Positions 1-7,457 of a stretch of 60,745 bases of DNA are shown piece by piece. A program made the position numbers and the translations under genes. The notes beneath the pieces are model-generated. The model was not told the origin of the DNA. It searched no databases and saw only the letters and a program-made list of their open reading frames with translations. Within the stretch, counting starts at the first letter, position 1, and the number at the start of each line of letters is the position of its first letter. The DNA lies in NCBI GenBank assembly GCA_902768795.1, contig CACXMS010000011.1, positions 1 through 60,745 on the forward strand. The letters run 5' to 3'. Origin of the DNA: an uncultured Eubacteriales bacterium. Its GTDB lineage: Bacteria; Bacillota; Clostridia; Christensenellales; CAG-138.

Positions 1-618
1 GGAAACTTTGGCGTTCGCGGAGAGAAGCTTTGGACGCCCTTTTTGAAAATGGCTCGAAGGGTCAACGCGATCGTGGCAATCAACGGAGATTATTATACCT
101 ACAACATTCATACGGGGCTGGTGATTCGCAACGGAGAACGCTATCAACCGGATCCCTGGAAACCGTGGAGCGGGCATGAAATTCTGCTCCTATACAGGGA
201 CGGTTCAATGGAAACGTTCCGTTCCGATTCTTTTGATCTGTCCTCAATTGATCTTGATACCGTTTGGCAGGCGTGGGAATTCGGTCCGAGTCTCCTTAAC
301 GAGAACGGAACTGCGCTCTCCTCTTTCGATAAATCCTATTCCGACATTAACCGTCAGAACCCGCGTACGGTGCTTGGCTACTACGAACCGGGGCATTATT
401 GTTTTGTGACAATTGACGGTCGAAAGTCCGGATATTCCAACGGATTAACGTTGCATGAAGCCGCACAGCTTATGGAGTCCCTCGGCTGTAAAATTGCTTT
501 CAATATAGATGGCGGTCAGACGACGCAGCTTTATTGGAACGACAAAATGTATAATGTTCCCTATGAAGGCGGCCGATTTACCAGTGATATTATCTATATT
601 GTTGAACCGGAATCCTGA
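1..618 (+). CDS. Phosphodiester glycosidase family protein (NAGPA/DUF2233), 5'-truncated by window edge
   Basis: The frame is open from base 1, so the true start lies outside the window; a TTG at 43 has no convincing ribosome binding site. The visible 205 residues contain AINGDYY near the start, a central RNPRTVLGY block and NIDGGQTTQLYWN near the end. These are the hallmarks of the NAGPA-like phosphodiester glycosidase domain found in exported, exopolysaccharide-associated proteins. The family removes sugars from phosphodiester-linked glycans; the substrate here is unknown. The N-terminal signal region expected for the family is not visible. The gene converges on the ATP-grasp gene, with a shared terminator between them. 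Confidence 0.85.
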   Translation, partial: GNFGVRGEKLWTPFLKMARRVNAIVAINGDYYTYNIHTGLVIRNGERYQPDPWKPWSGHEILLLYRDGSMETFRSDSFDLSSIDLDTVWQAWEFGPSLLNENGTALSSFDKSYSDINRQNPRTVLGYYEPGHYCFVTIDGRKSGYSNGLTLHEAAQLMESLGCKIAFNIDGGQTTQLYWNDKMYNVPYEGGRFTSDIIYIVEPES

Positions 619-630
619 ATTATTATAATA

Positions 631-662
631 AAGCCGTTCCGAATCATCTTCCGGAACGGCTT
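631..662. terminator. Bidirectional intrinsic terminator
   Basis: A perfect 11-bp inverted repeat (AAGCCGTTCCG / CGGAACGGCTT) with a 9-nt loop, flanked by an A/T-rich run on the left and TTATTT on the right. It separates two converging genes and can serve both strands. Confidence 0.85.
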
Positions 663-674
663 ATTTGAATTCTC

Positions 675-1871
675 TTAATCGGCGCGAAGCGTAATAAAAT
701 CGATAAACTCCTGTACCTCTTCGATACTGTATGCATGGGCGGTATACATATCCGCGCCCATCGTAGCCCACATCAGCTCAGGCATGCGTTCACTCATGGC
801 AATTCGATCATGATATTTTGCAAGGATCTCTTCCCTGCTGTGGACATAAGGATGCCAGTCTTTTCGCCCGACATAAACGCAGAAATGATCCGCATGAAGA
901 TCCGGCAGGCATCGACGGTCCGTGGTAATCATGTCCGCCCAGATTTGATACACGTCTGTCGAGTGGCCGAAATTCATCATATCCGGCGTATAGCCGCCCG
1001 CAGGGCGCATATTGACTTCAAGTCCGACAAAATCCCCGATTTCACCAAGCCCCTTTCGTGCCTGCGTCAAACGGAAAAATTCCAGATGAACAAATCTGCT
1101 GCGAACATGAAACGCTTTCAGCGCCGCTCTGCCGCGTTCTCTCAACTGATCCGGCATCCGATCCAGGACATAATAAGATAAATCCAGCTCTTTATTGACA
1201 ATATCGGCGATCGAAGGCGGAAATTTTGCCGTAGACTCGAAAAGCGGCTCGCTCTGAGAATTGACAACGGCATCGTAGGAATAGATGTCTCCGACGATAA
1301 ATTCCTCGATCAGGTACTGCACATTCGGTTTTTCAAGGAAGAACGTACTGAGCTGGTCCTCGTTTTCAATCTTATATGTATTTGCCGCACCGACGCCGAT
1401 ATCCGGTTTTGCGATAACGGGATAGCCGCCATTCTGTGCAATGAAATCCTTTGCGGCTTCCTGTGTTGTGACAAGGTGACACCGGGCAGTCGGAATTCCG
1501 GCGCGTGCATACCCTTCCTTCATGCGCGACTTGCTTTTCCATGCTTCAATCTCATCCGAAAGCACGCCGGAAGTAATGTGAAACTCTGTTCGAAGCCGTG
1601 CGTCCTGTTCAAGCCAGTATTCGTTGTTGGATTCGAGCCAGTCCGGCTTGCCGTATCGAAATGCGAAATATGCAACGGCACGGTAAACGGACTCATAGTT
1701 TTCCAGAGAATCAACGCGATAATACTCGGTCAAAGCATTTTTCAGCGGCTCTTCCAGTGAACCGTATGGGGTATCGCCGATGCCGAGAACGTTTACGCCG
1801 TTTTTGTGAAGCCGGTCGCAGAAAAGCCAATATGTATGCGGAAAATGCGGTGAAATAAAGATAAAGTTCAT
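675..1871 (-). CDS. ATP-grasp domain protein (carboxylate-amine ligase-like)
   Basis: 398 residues. An N-terminal Rossmann-like pre-ATP-grasp region (FISPHFPHTYWLFCDRL) is followed by an ATP-grasp fold: YPVIAKPDIGVGAANTY (lysine and glycine-rich loop), YLIEEFIVGDIYSYD (hinge and metal region) and GLEVNMRPAGGYTPDMMN (metal-binding Glu/Asn). The family forms acyl-phosphate intermediates and joins carboxylates to amines or thiols; no substrate can be read from the sequence. The start is supported by TAGGAG 7 nt upstream. It begins 20 nt after metK with no terminator between, so it should be co-transcribed with metK under the SAM riboswitch, which hints at a link to methionine or SAM metabolism. 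Confidence 0.8.
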   Translation of the reverse strand: MNFIFISPHFPHTYWLFCDRLHKNGVNVLGIGDTPYGSLEEPLKNALTEYYRVDSLENYESVYRAVAYFAFRYGKPDWLESNNEYWLEQDARLRTEFHITSGVLSDEIEAWKSKSRMKEGYARAGIPTARCHLVTTQEAAKDFIAQNGGYPVIAKPDIGVGAANTYKIENEDQLSTFFLEKPNVQYLIEEFIVGDIYSYDAVVNSQSEPLFESTAKFPPSIADIVNKELDLSYYVLDRMPDQLRERGRAALKAFHVRSRFVHLEFFRLTQARKGLGEIGDFVGLEVNMRPAGGYTPDMMNFGHSTDVYQIWADMITTDRRCLPDLHADHFCVYVGRKDWHPYVHSREEILAKYHDRIAMSERMPELMWATMGADMYTAHAYSIEEVQEFIDFITLRAD

Positions 1872-1891
1872 ATTATGCTCCTATGAATAAT

Positions 1892-3076
1892 TCAGATGGA
1901 TTCCGAAACGGCTGTTCTCAGCGCTTCAACCCGATCGGTTTTCTCCCACGAAAAAGAAGGATTGCCGAAATGACCGTTCTCCGCCGTTTTGCGATAAATA
2001 GGACGCCTGAGGTCAAGCGTTTCAATGATCGCTGCCGGGCGAAGATCGAATACTTTTCGAACAGCCGCTTCGATGACCGTATCCGATACGGTTCCCGTAC
2101 CGAATGTGTCAATTCGAACCGAGACGGGCTGCGCAACGCCGATCGCATAGGCAAGCTGAATCTCGCATCGCTCGGCAAGCTCCGCCGCAACAATGTTTTT
2201 CGCAATATAACGTGCCATATAGCAGGCGCTTCTGTCCACCTTTGTCGGATCCTTGCCGGAAAATGCGCCGCCGCCGTGACGCGCATAACCGCCGTATGTA
2301 TCGACAATGATTTTCCGTCCGGTCAATCCGGAATCGCCATGCGGTCCGCCGATCACAAAACGTCCGGTCGGATTGATCAGAATGCGAGTATTTGTATCAA
2401 ACAGCTCCGCGGGAAGACTCGGTACAATTACTTTCTCGAGAATATCCCGTTGCAACGTATCATACGCAACCTGATCATCATGCTGCGTAGAAAGAACTAC
2501 GGTATCGATATGCTTCGGAACACCGTCCACGTATTCAACGGTGACCTGTGATTTTCCGTCGGGGCGAAGATACGGAAGCATTCCGTTCCGACGAACAGCA
2601 GTAAGCTTTCTCGTCAACCGATGTGCAAGATCGATCGGCATCGGCATCAAAGATTCTGTTTCCCGGCAGGCAAATCCAAACATCATTCCCTGATCGCCGG
2701 CTCCGGTGTCCTTGTCGTCGGTTTCCGTTCCGAGCTTGCTTTCAAGGCAATGATCCACGCCAAGCGCAATATCGGCTGACTGGCTGTCCAGCGCAACGAT
2801 TACGCCGCACGTGCTGCCGTCGAACCCATACTTTGCACGATCATATCCGATGTCGCAAACGGTTTTGCGGACAATCGACTGAATATCCACGTAGCAATCC
2901 GTTGTGATTTCACCCATTACAAGGACGAGCCCTGTCGTACAGGCGCATTCGCACGCGACGCGCGCCTTCGGATCCTGCTCGAGAATCGAATCCAAAACCG
3001 CGTCGCTGAGCTGATCGCAAATTTTATCGGGATGACCGATCGTAACCGATTCGCTTGTAAAATAGTTTTTTTGCAT
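1892..3076 (-). CDS. metK: S-adenosylmethionine synthetase
   Basis: Makes SAM from methionine and ATP in the cytoplasm. The protein begins [18 protein letters not shown] with the conserved GHPDK near residue 15. It carries [12 protein letters not shown], the signature [17 protein letters not shown] and a C-terminal HFG block. Its 394 residues match the usual length. The chosen ATG at 3076 lies behind GGAAATGAG; a longer open frame up to 3145 runs into the riboswitch and is not a real extension. It is the first gene of a two-gene unit with the ATP-grasp protein, controlled by the SAM-I riboswitch upstream. Confidence 0.97.
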   Translation of the reverse strand: MQKNYFTSESVTIGHPDKICDQLSDAVLDSILEQDPKARVACECACTTGLVLVMGEITTDCYVDIQSIVRKTVCDIGYDRAKYGFDGSTCGVIVALDSQSADIALGVDHCLESKLGTETDDKDTGAGDQGMMFGFACRETESLMPMPIDLAHRLTRKLTAVRRNGMLPYLRPDGKSQVTVEYVDGVPKHIDTVVLSTQHDDQVAYDTLQRDILEKVIVPSLPAELFDTNTRILINPTGRFVIGGPHGDSGLTGRKIIVDTYGGYARHGGGAFSGKDPTKVDRSACYMARYIAKNIVAAELAERCEIQLAYAIGVAQPVSVRIDTFGTGTVSDTVIEAAVRKVFDLRPAAIIETLDLRRPIYRKTAENGHFGNPSFSWEKTDRVEALRTAVSESI

Positions 3077-3107
3077 TTTTCTCTCATTTCCTGCATTATT
3101 CAGAGTC

Positions 3108-3132
3108 GAGAAAAGCTCACCCGAAGATGAGC
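3108..3132 (-). terminator. Riboswitch-controlled intrinsic terminator
   Basis: A 7-bp stem, GCTCATC / GGTGAGC, closed by a TTCG tetraloop and followed by TTTTCTC on the minus strand. It sits between the SAM-I aptamer and the metK Shine-Dalgarno sequence and is the OFF form of the switch. Confidence 0.9.
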
Positions 3133-3232
3133 CGATGTCTCTCATCTTTCAGCATTCGCTGCGGGAATTGGCACCTTGCCAAAGCAGGTTGCCGGATTTC
3201 ACAGGGCCCGTCCCTCCATCGCTCTTGATAAG
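3108..3232 (-). promoter_or_regulatory. SAM-I (S-box) riboswitch of metK
   Basis: On the minus strand the leader reads CTTATCAAGAG (3232-3222), GGAGGGACGGGCCC, GAAATCCGGCAACC, GGTGCCAATTCC and GAAAGATGAG (ending 3141), the ordered core of S-box aptamers. P1 pairs CTTATC (3232-3227) with GATGAG (3146-3141). The same GATGAG can instead pair with CTCATC (3131-3126), which is the 5' half of the terminator stem, so the terminator and antiterminator exclude each other. High SAM should switch off metK and the ATP-grasp gene by early termination. Confidence 0.95.
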
Positions 3233-3249
3233 GCAATATTTTTTTGTTT

Positions 3250-3278
3250 ATTGTAGCATCAACACATTTTAATTGCAA
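3250..3278 (-). promoter_or_regulatory. SigA-type promoter of metK
   Basis: TTGCAA (3278-3273), 17-nt spacer, TACAAT (3255-3250), placing the transcription start about 10 nt before the riboswitch P1 stem. Confidence 0.8.
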
Positions 3279-3348
3279 GACGTCGCAACAGAGATTTTGA
3301 ATGATTTTTGCAATTCACAAGACAGCGAGTTTTTTCATTCGATTTGAT

Positions 3349-4494
3349 TCAATTTGACTCGACCGTTTTTTGAATCCAGGGAAGCGGAAGCACGAACTCT
3401 TCGTTTTGCTCGTTAAACGGATAGTTTTTCTCCCGGTTGTTCGGATCATCGAAGCGATTGAAGTCATCAAGGAGCGGCGAGTAGGTCATCGTATACAACG
3501 TTCCGTGTGCTTCGTCGATCTGCATCAGCCGCAGATACCCCCCGCCTCCGTCCCGCAGCGATGCCTGATAATTAAACATCATCTGATAGACGGTACGGTC
3601 TTCCTTTCCGTCTTTGTTGTCATCGAATGTTTCCTTAATACAATAGGCACCGTATTTATGCCCGCACAAAACCATATAAAGATTCGGGGTGTTTACCACG
3701 ACACGATCATGCCACTTTTTCCCATCCTCTGACAGCTCCAACGTCTTGGTATAGTAATCGTGCAGGCACAAAATCCCGACGCGATCAGGGTATTCCCGAA
3801 AAATATCGTATACCCATTGGATCGCTTTTTTCGTCGGGGCAAATCCCATATAAACAAACAAATAATCAGTCTCACCGATCGTGATCAGATCAAAATGGCC
3901 ACGATTGTTTTCAAAGCTGCCGCCGTACCATGGCCTGTCGCGATATCGTTTTTCTCCGAACAATTCAGAGAAAGTCTTGTATCCGATCGGTTCCAATACG
4001 TCGTGATTGCCGGCAAGAACCCCGTTCGGGATATCGTCGATCATACTTTGTGCGCGATCGGCTACCGTCCATTCCGAATTCTGATCCGTATTGTGAACGA
4101 GATCCCCTGTATTGATGATATAGGCAAGATGCATTTCTTCGCGATGCTCCGCGAGAAAGCCGGTCATGGCGTAATAGGTTTCCGGGAACTTTTTGGAATA
4201 ATGCTGCGGATCGCTGATCCACGCAATCGTATATACCCCGTCTTTCGCGACATACGACTTCTCAGTATCCGTTGGAATCGGGGTCTCAGTCGGCACGGGC
4301 GTATCGGTCGGCGCCGCAGATTGAGCAGGAGGTTCCGTCGGCAGCAATGAGGCGATCGGTTCATCCGTAATGGATACGATTACTTCAATCTCCTGCGGGG
4401 AGGGATCGGGAGATTCGCTTGGAAGCAGCGTTTGCGACGATGTGCAGCCAAGCAGCAAGACAAGAGCAAAAACGATCATCATTCTTCTTTGCAT
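3349..4494 (-). CDS. Metallophosphoesterase lipoprotein (calcineurin-like)
   Basis: 381 residues. A signal peptide ends in the lipobox LLLGC, followed by a Pro/Ser/Thr-rich linker of about 60 residues with repeated PTDTP/PTETP words, then a calcineurin-like phosphoesterase domain. Metal-ligand motifs are SDPQHY, INTGDLVHN, LAGNHD, LCLHDYY and LCGHKYG. It should be anchored outside the membrane and cleave phosphoesters of unknown identity. I chose ATG 4494 because GGGAGGT lies 7 nt upstream; an ATG at 4509 overlaps that site. It overlaps the end of the phosphopantetheinyl transferase gene by 16 bp, so the two are translated from one message. Confidence 0.88.
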   Translation of the reverse strand: MQRRMMIVFALVLLLGCTSSQTLLPSESPDPSPQEIEVIVSITDEPIASLLPTEPPAQSAAPTDTPVPTETPIPTDTEKSYVAKDGVYTIAWISDPQHYSKKFPETYYAMTGFLAEHREEMHLAYIINTGDLVHNTDQNSEWTVADRAQSMIDDIPNGVLAGNHDVLEPIGYKTFSELFGEKRYRDRPWYGGSFENNRGHFDLITIGETDYLFVYMGFAPTKKAIQWVYDIFREYPDRVGILCLHDYYTKTLELSEDGKKWHDRVVVNTPNLYMVLCGHKYGAYCIKETFDDNKDGKEDRTVYQMMFNYQASLRDGGGGYLRLMQIDEAHGTLYTMTYSPLLDDFNRFDDPNNREKNYPFNEQNEEFVLPLPWIQKTVESN

Positions 4495-5087
4495 AAATAA
4501 ACCTCCCATTCACAGTCGGCTACGCTTGCAGCAGATAATACGTATTCTCCGAAGAATTTCTGTCGAATCGTTTGATTGCCGACCGTTTCCACACTTGATA
4601 ACGCCGCGATTCCCTTCCCGGAGCATTTTACAACGCTTTCCTTTGCAGAAAACAGATTGCGAAAAGTCTCATCCGTTGGATTTGGCAGCCAGATGCTTTC
4701 CAACTCCTTTTCTGTACAGATTCTTTTTACAAGGCGATCGGAAACGGAACGCGTTCGCTCAATATCGATGCCGACCGGTTTCGTTGAAACGGCAGCCGCT
4801 CCAAACTCGCCGGCATGGGAAAGCGAAATATGAACACTATCGTCCGGCAAATACGGTTTTCCAAGCAATCCGGTTTGGATTTGAAGCGGGAGCGGATACC
4901 CTTTGTCAAACCTGCGGATCGCTTCGATCAGACAAAACTCCGCCAAAAGCCCGCGCTTGCGTTCCTGGGGATGTGAAATCCGTTCCAGTTTCTTCAATCG
5001 ATAATTCGAGCACAGCTTGAAATACCTGCTGTAAAGCAGTTCGTAGGAATGAAAGGATGCAAAAACAACAATCAACCGATCTTTCAT
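4479..5087 (-). CDS. 4'-phosphopantetheinyl transferase, Sfp type
   Basis: Transfers the phosphopantetheine arm of CoA to a serine of carrier proteins. Over 202 residues the diagnostic motifs appear in order: ISLSHAGEFGAAAVS (88-101), VGIDIER (105-111, magnesium-binding acids) and FSAKESVVKCSGKG (146-159). An Sfp-type rather than AcpS-type enzyme usually serves secondary-metabolite or fatty-acid carrier proteins; no carrier gene is visible here. There is no Shine-Dalgarno sequence: the -10 box ends exactly 6 nt before the ATG, so the mRNA is predicted to be leaderless. The neighbour sigG is divergent. Confidence 0.92.
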   Translation of the reverse strand: MKDRLIVVFASFHSYELLYSRYFKLCSNYRLKKLERISHPQERKRGLLAEFCLIEAIRRFDKGYPLPLQIQTGLLGKPYLPDDSVHISLSHAGEFGAAAVSTKPVGIDIERTRSVSDRLVKRICTEKELESIWLPNPTDETFRNLFSAKESVVKCSGKGIAALSSVETVGNQTIRQKFFGEYVLSAASVADCEWEVYLCKEE

Positions 5088-5093
5088 TCCTGC

Positions 5094-5122
5094 ATTTTAT
5101 CATCCCCGCAGAATCCTGTCAA
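5094..5122 (-). promoter_or_regulatory. SigA promoter of the sfp-type gene, leaderless geometry
   Basis: TTGACA (5122-5117), 17-nt spacer, TAAAAT (5099-5094), then 6 nt and the ATG at 5087. The predicted start of transcription is the A of the start codon. Confidence 0.8.
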
Positions 5123-5136
5123 ATCAACGAAGCAAC

Positions 5137-5166
5137 GTTTACAAAAACTTTTTTTCGGGAAGAATG
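5137..5166 (+). promoter_or_regulatory. SigF-type promoter of sigG
   Basis: GTTTA (5137-5141), 15-nt spacer, GGGAAGAATG (5157-5166). This matches the forespore SigF pattern GYWTA-N15-GGNNANANTR as I remember it, and sits 31 nt before the sigG start. It fits the known dependence of sigG on SigF. Confidence 0.7.
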
Positions 5167-5197
5167 AACTCCGCAAACAGAATTCGGAGGTATTTCT

Positions 5198-5974
5198 TTG
5201 GCAAACAAGGTCATCATCTGCGGAATTGACACCGGTTCGCTTCCCGTTTTAAAGCAGGAGGAAATGCGTTCTTTATTACAAAAGATCAAAGCCGGAGATA
5301 CTCAGGCGCGCGATCGATTTATTTATGGAAATCTTCGGCTTGTTCTTTCCGTCGTGCAGCGTTTTTCCGGACGCGGAGAGCAGGCGGACGACCTGTTTCA
5401 AGTCGGATGCATCGGTCTGATGAAAGCAATGTCCGGATTTGATTTGTCGCTTGACGTACGCTTCTCCACTTATGCCGTCCCGATGATTGCCGGTGAAATC
5501 CGAAGACACCTGAGGGATTATAACGCAGTACGAGTATCCCGATCTATCCGGGATCTTGCGTATCGTGCCATGCAGGCAAAGAATAAGCTCGCTGAATCGC
5601 TCGATCACGAGCCGACCGTCTCCGAAATCGCAAAGGAACTGTCCATTCCGGAATCCAGCGTATTGTATGCCCTTGACGCTATATCGGATCCCGTCAGTTT
5701 ATATGAACCGATTTACCACAGCGACGACGACGCAGTTTGCCTGATGGATCAGATAAAGGACGTCGGGGGCGGTGAATCAAACTGGCTGAACAGCATTGCT
5801 CTCGAAGAGGGAATTTCAAAGTTGAATGAACGAGAGCAAAAAATCCTTCGGATGCGCTATTTTGCAAGCCGGACCCAGATGGAGGTCAGCAAGGAAATCG
5901 GGATTTCCCAGGCACAAGTTTCCCGCCTGGAAAAAAGCGCTTTGAAGCAGCTTGAAAAGTATGTTAAACTATGA
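5198..5974 (+). CDS. sigG: RNA polymerase sporulation sigma factor SigG
   Basis: The late forespore sigma factor. It has 258 residues, close to the Bacillus SigG length. The N-terminal [20 protein letters not shown] is the SigG-specific leader. Region 2 has [31 protein letters not shown] and [15 protein letters not shown]; region 4 ends with [21 protein letters not shown]. Translation starts at TTG 5198, with CGGAGG 7 nt upstream. Its stop codon TGA (5972-5974) directly abuts the stop codon of the opposing sigE, whereas in Bacillus sigG follows sigE in the same direction. A SigF-type promoter lies just upstream. Confidence 0.96.
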   Translation: MANKVIICGIDTGSLPVLKQEEMRSLLQKIKAGDTQARDRFIYGNLRLVLSVVQRFSGRGEQADDLFQVGCIGLMKAMSGFDLSLDVRFSTYAVPMIAGEIRRHLRDYNAVRVSRSIRDLAYRAMQAKNKLAESLDHEPTVSEIAKELSIPESSVLYALDAISDPVSLYEPIYHSDDDAVCLMDQIKDVGGGESNWLNSIALEEGISKLNEREQKILRMRYFASRTQMEVSKEIGISQAQVSRLEKSALKQLEKYVKL

Positions 5975-6682
5975 CTGCATTTTCAATATTTCACTTTTCA
6001 ACTGCCTGATGATCCGCTTTTCAATTCTGCTGATATAGCTTTGCGAGATTCCCATAGCATCCGCGACTTGTTTTTGTGTCTGAGGTCGGTCGTCCAAAAG
6101 CCCGAAGCGCATGGAAATAATATCCCGTTCACGGTCTGTCAGCGTTGCAAGAGCCTGATGCAGCAAGTCACGATCCACAGAATCTTCCAAATCTCTGCTG
6201 ACGATATCGGGATCTGTTCCGAGGATATCCGATAGCAGCAGTTCATTGCCGTCCCAGTCTACGTTCAGCGGTTCTTCAAAGCTGACTTCAAGTTTTTGTC
6301 TTGTTGTTCTTCGAAGATGCATCAGTATTTCATTTTCAATACAGCGGGCTGCGTAAGTCGCCAGCTTGATCTTTCTGTCCGGTTGAAACGTTTCGATCGC
6401 TTTAATCAGGCCGATCGTTCCGATGCTGATCAAATCATCCGTGGAGACGCCTGTGTTTTCAAATTTTCTTGCAAGAAAAACAACAAGGCGAAGATTATGC
6501 ACGATCAGTTTATCTTTGGCTTCCTTGTCCGCAGGCGAAGCTGCAATGCATGCTGCTTCCTCCTCGGCGGAAAGCGGCGGCGGAAGCGTTTCCCCTGTGT
6601 GAATATACCAAACAGCGTTTCTTTTCCCGATTTTTAATAAGATCTGAATCCGAAGAAGGATCCGTTCAAACCATTTTTTCAT
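5969..6682 (-). CDS. sigE: RNA polymerase sporulation sigma factor SigE (pro-protein)
   Basis: The early mother-cell sigma factor. The 237-residue protein starts [19 protein letters not shown], an amphipathic pro-sequence of the kind removed by SpoIIGA, followed by ETLPPPLS. It then has [55 protein letters not shown] and a C-terminal [19 protein letters not shown] helix-turn-helix. ATG 6682 is chosen because it matches the family N-terminus and follows GGAGAAATAAG; a longer open frame upstream lies inside spoIIGA. It overlaps spoIIGA by 17 bp, suggesting translational coupling. Confidence 0.96.
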   Translation of the reverse strand: MKKWFERILLRIQILLKIGKRNAVWYIHTGETLPPPLSAEEEAACIAASPADKEAKDKLIVHNLRLVVFLARKFENTGVSTDDLISIGTIGLIKAIETFQPDRKIKLATYAARCIENEILMHLRRTTRQKLEVSFEEPLNVDWDGNELLLSDILGTDPDIVSRDLEDSVDRDLLHQALATLTDRERDIISMRFGLLDDRPQTQKQVADAMGISQSYISRIEKRIIRQLKSEILKMQS

Positions 6683-7457
6683 TCTTATTTCTCCATTCCT
6701 TTGGCAAAAGCAGTTCGGGCAGGATTGCATCCGCATCGCGGATCGGCTGCATTGCTGACGCGACAAAGCAATCGACCGAACAGTTTCGGTAGTCATTCAA
6801 AACAACCCGCTCGGGATGAGCGCCATACAAAACGCCTGTTCCTCCCTGCGTCTGATAAACAATCGGCCGATCTTTCGGAATACCAGGATCATTCAGCAAA
6901 ACAACAGGAAGTCCCGACAGCGGCTCAATCAGCAGGTTTCCGGAGTCAATCAGAGCATCGAACTCTTTATCCGTTCCCTGCAGCCGGACAAGAATTTTCG
7001 TATGGAGCGATTTCATTCTCTGCTGCCGAATAATCAACCGCACGAGACGCGGAATCATCAACGATACAGCCAATCCGATCAAGGAAGATCTGAGCGGGAT
7101 CGTTCCGATTACCGTACCTTCCGCCCGAATGGTTCCCCCGGTCAACAGGGTAATAAGCAGTACGGCGCCTCCGATCATTGCCGCAGAGATCAGCACGCAC
7201 GCAAGCGTTATCAGGATCGGTGTGCCTTTTTCATGCATTGGGATTGCAAGCAATCCGAAAGCAACCAGCTTAAGCCAAACGGTTTGCAGAAGCGGAAGAT
7301 AAAACGTCGCAAGCAACGCATAGACGGCGCCTCCAAGCGAAAACAAAAGCAGCGCACGCCATTTCATCGGAATTCCGGATAGCACGGATGCAAGTAAAAA
7401 GATGCAGACATTCATCGTCGTGTTGTCCAAAAGGAACCATTCGATGCTGATTTTCAT
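6666..7457 (-). CDS. spoIIGA: Sigma-E processing peptidase SpoIIGA
   Basis: A membrane aspartic protease that cleaves the pro-sequence of SigE at the sporulation septum. The N-terminal half (to about residue 145) holds five predicted hydrophobic segments. The soluble half carries the catalytic [20 protein letters not shown], with the active-site aspartate at about 171. At 263 residues it is slightly short of the roughly 300 of other family members. Its ATG overlaps the spoIIE stop (ATGA, 4 bp) and its end overlaps the sigE start, so spoIIE, spoIIGA and sigE form one tightly packed operon. Confidence 0.93.
   Translation of the reverse strand: MKISIEWFLLDNTTMNVCIFLLASVLSGIPMKWRALLLFSLGGAVYALLATFYLPLLQTVWLKLVAFGLLAIPMHEKGTPILITLACVLISAAMIGGAVLLITLLTGGTIRAEGTVIGTIPLRSSLIGLAVSLMIPRLVRLIIRQQRMKSLHTKILVRLQGTDKEFDALIDSGNLLIEPLSGLPVVLLNDPGIPKDRPIVYQTQGGTGVLYGAHPERVVLNDYRNCSVDCFVASAMQPIRDADAILPELLLPKEWRNKNEKMV

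Noticed and set aside
3077..3145. Longer metK start
   Set aside because: It would translate the riboswitch terminator; GGAAATGAG and the conserved [11 protein letters not shown] start support 3076.
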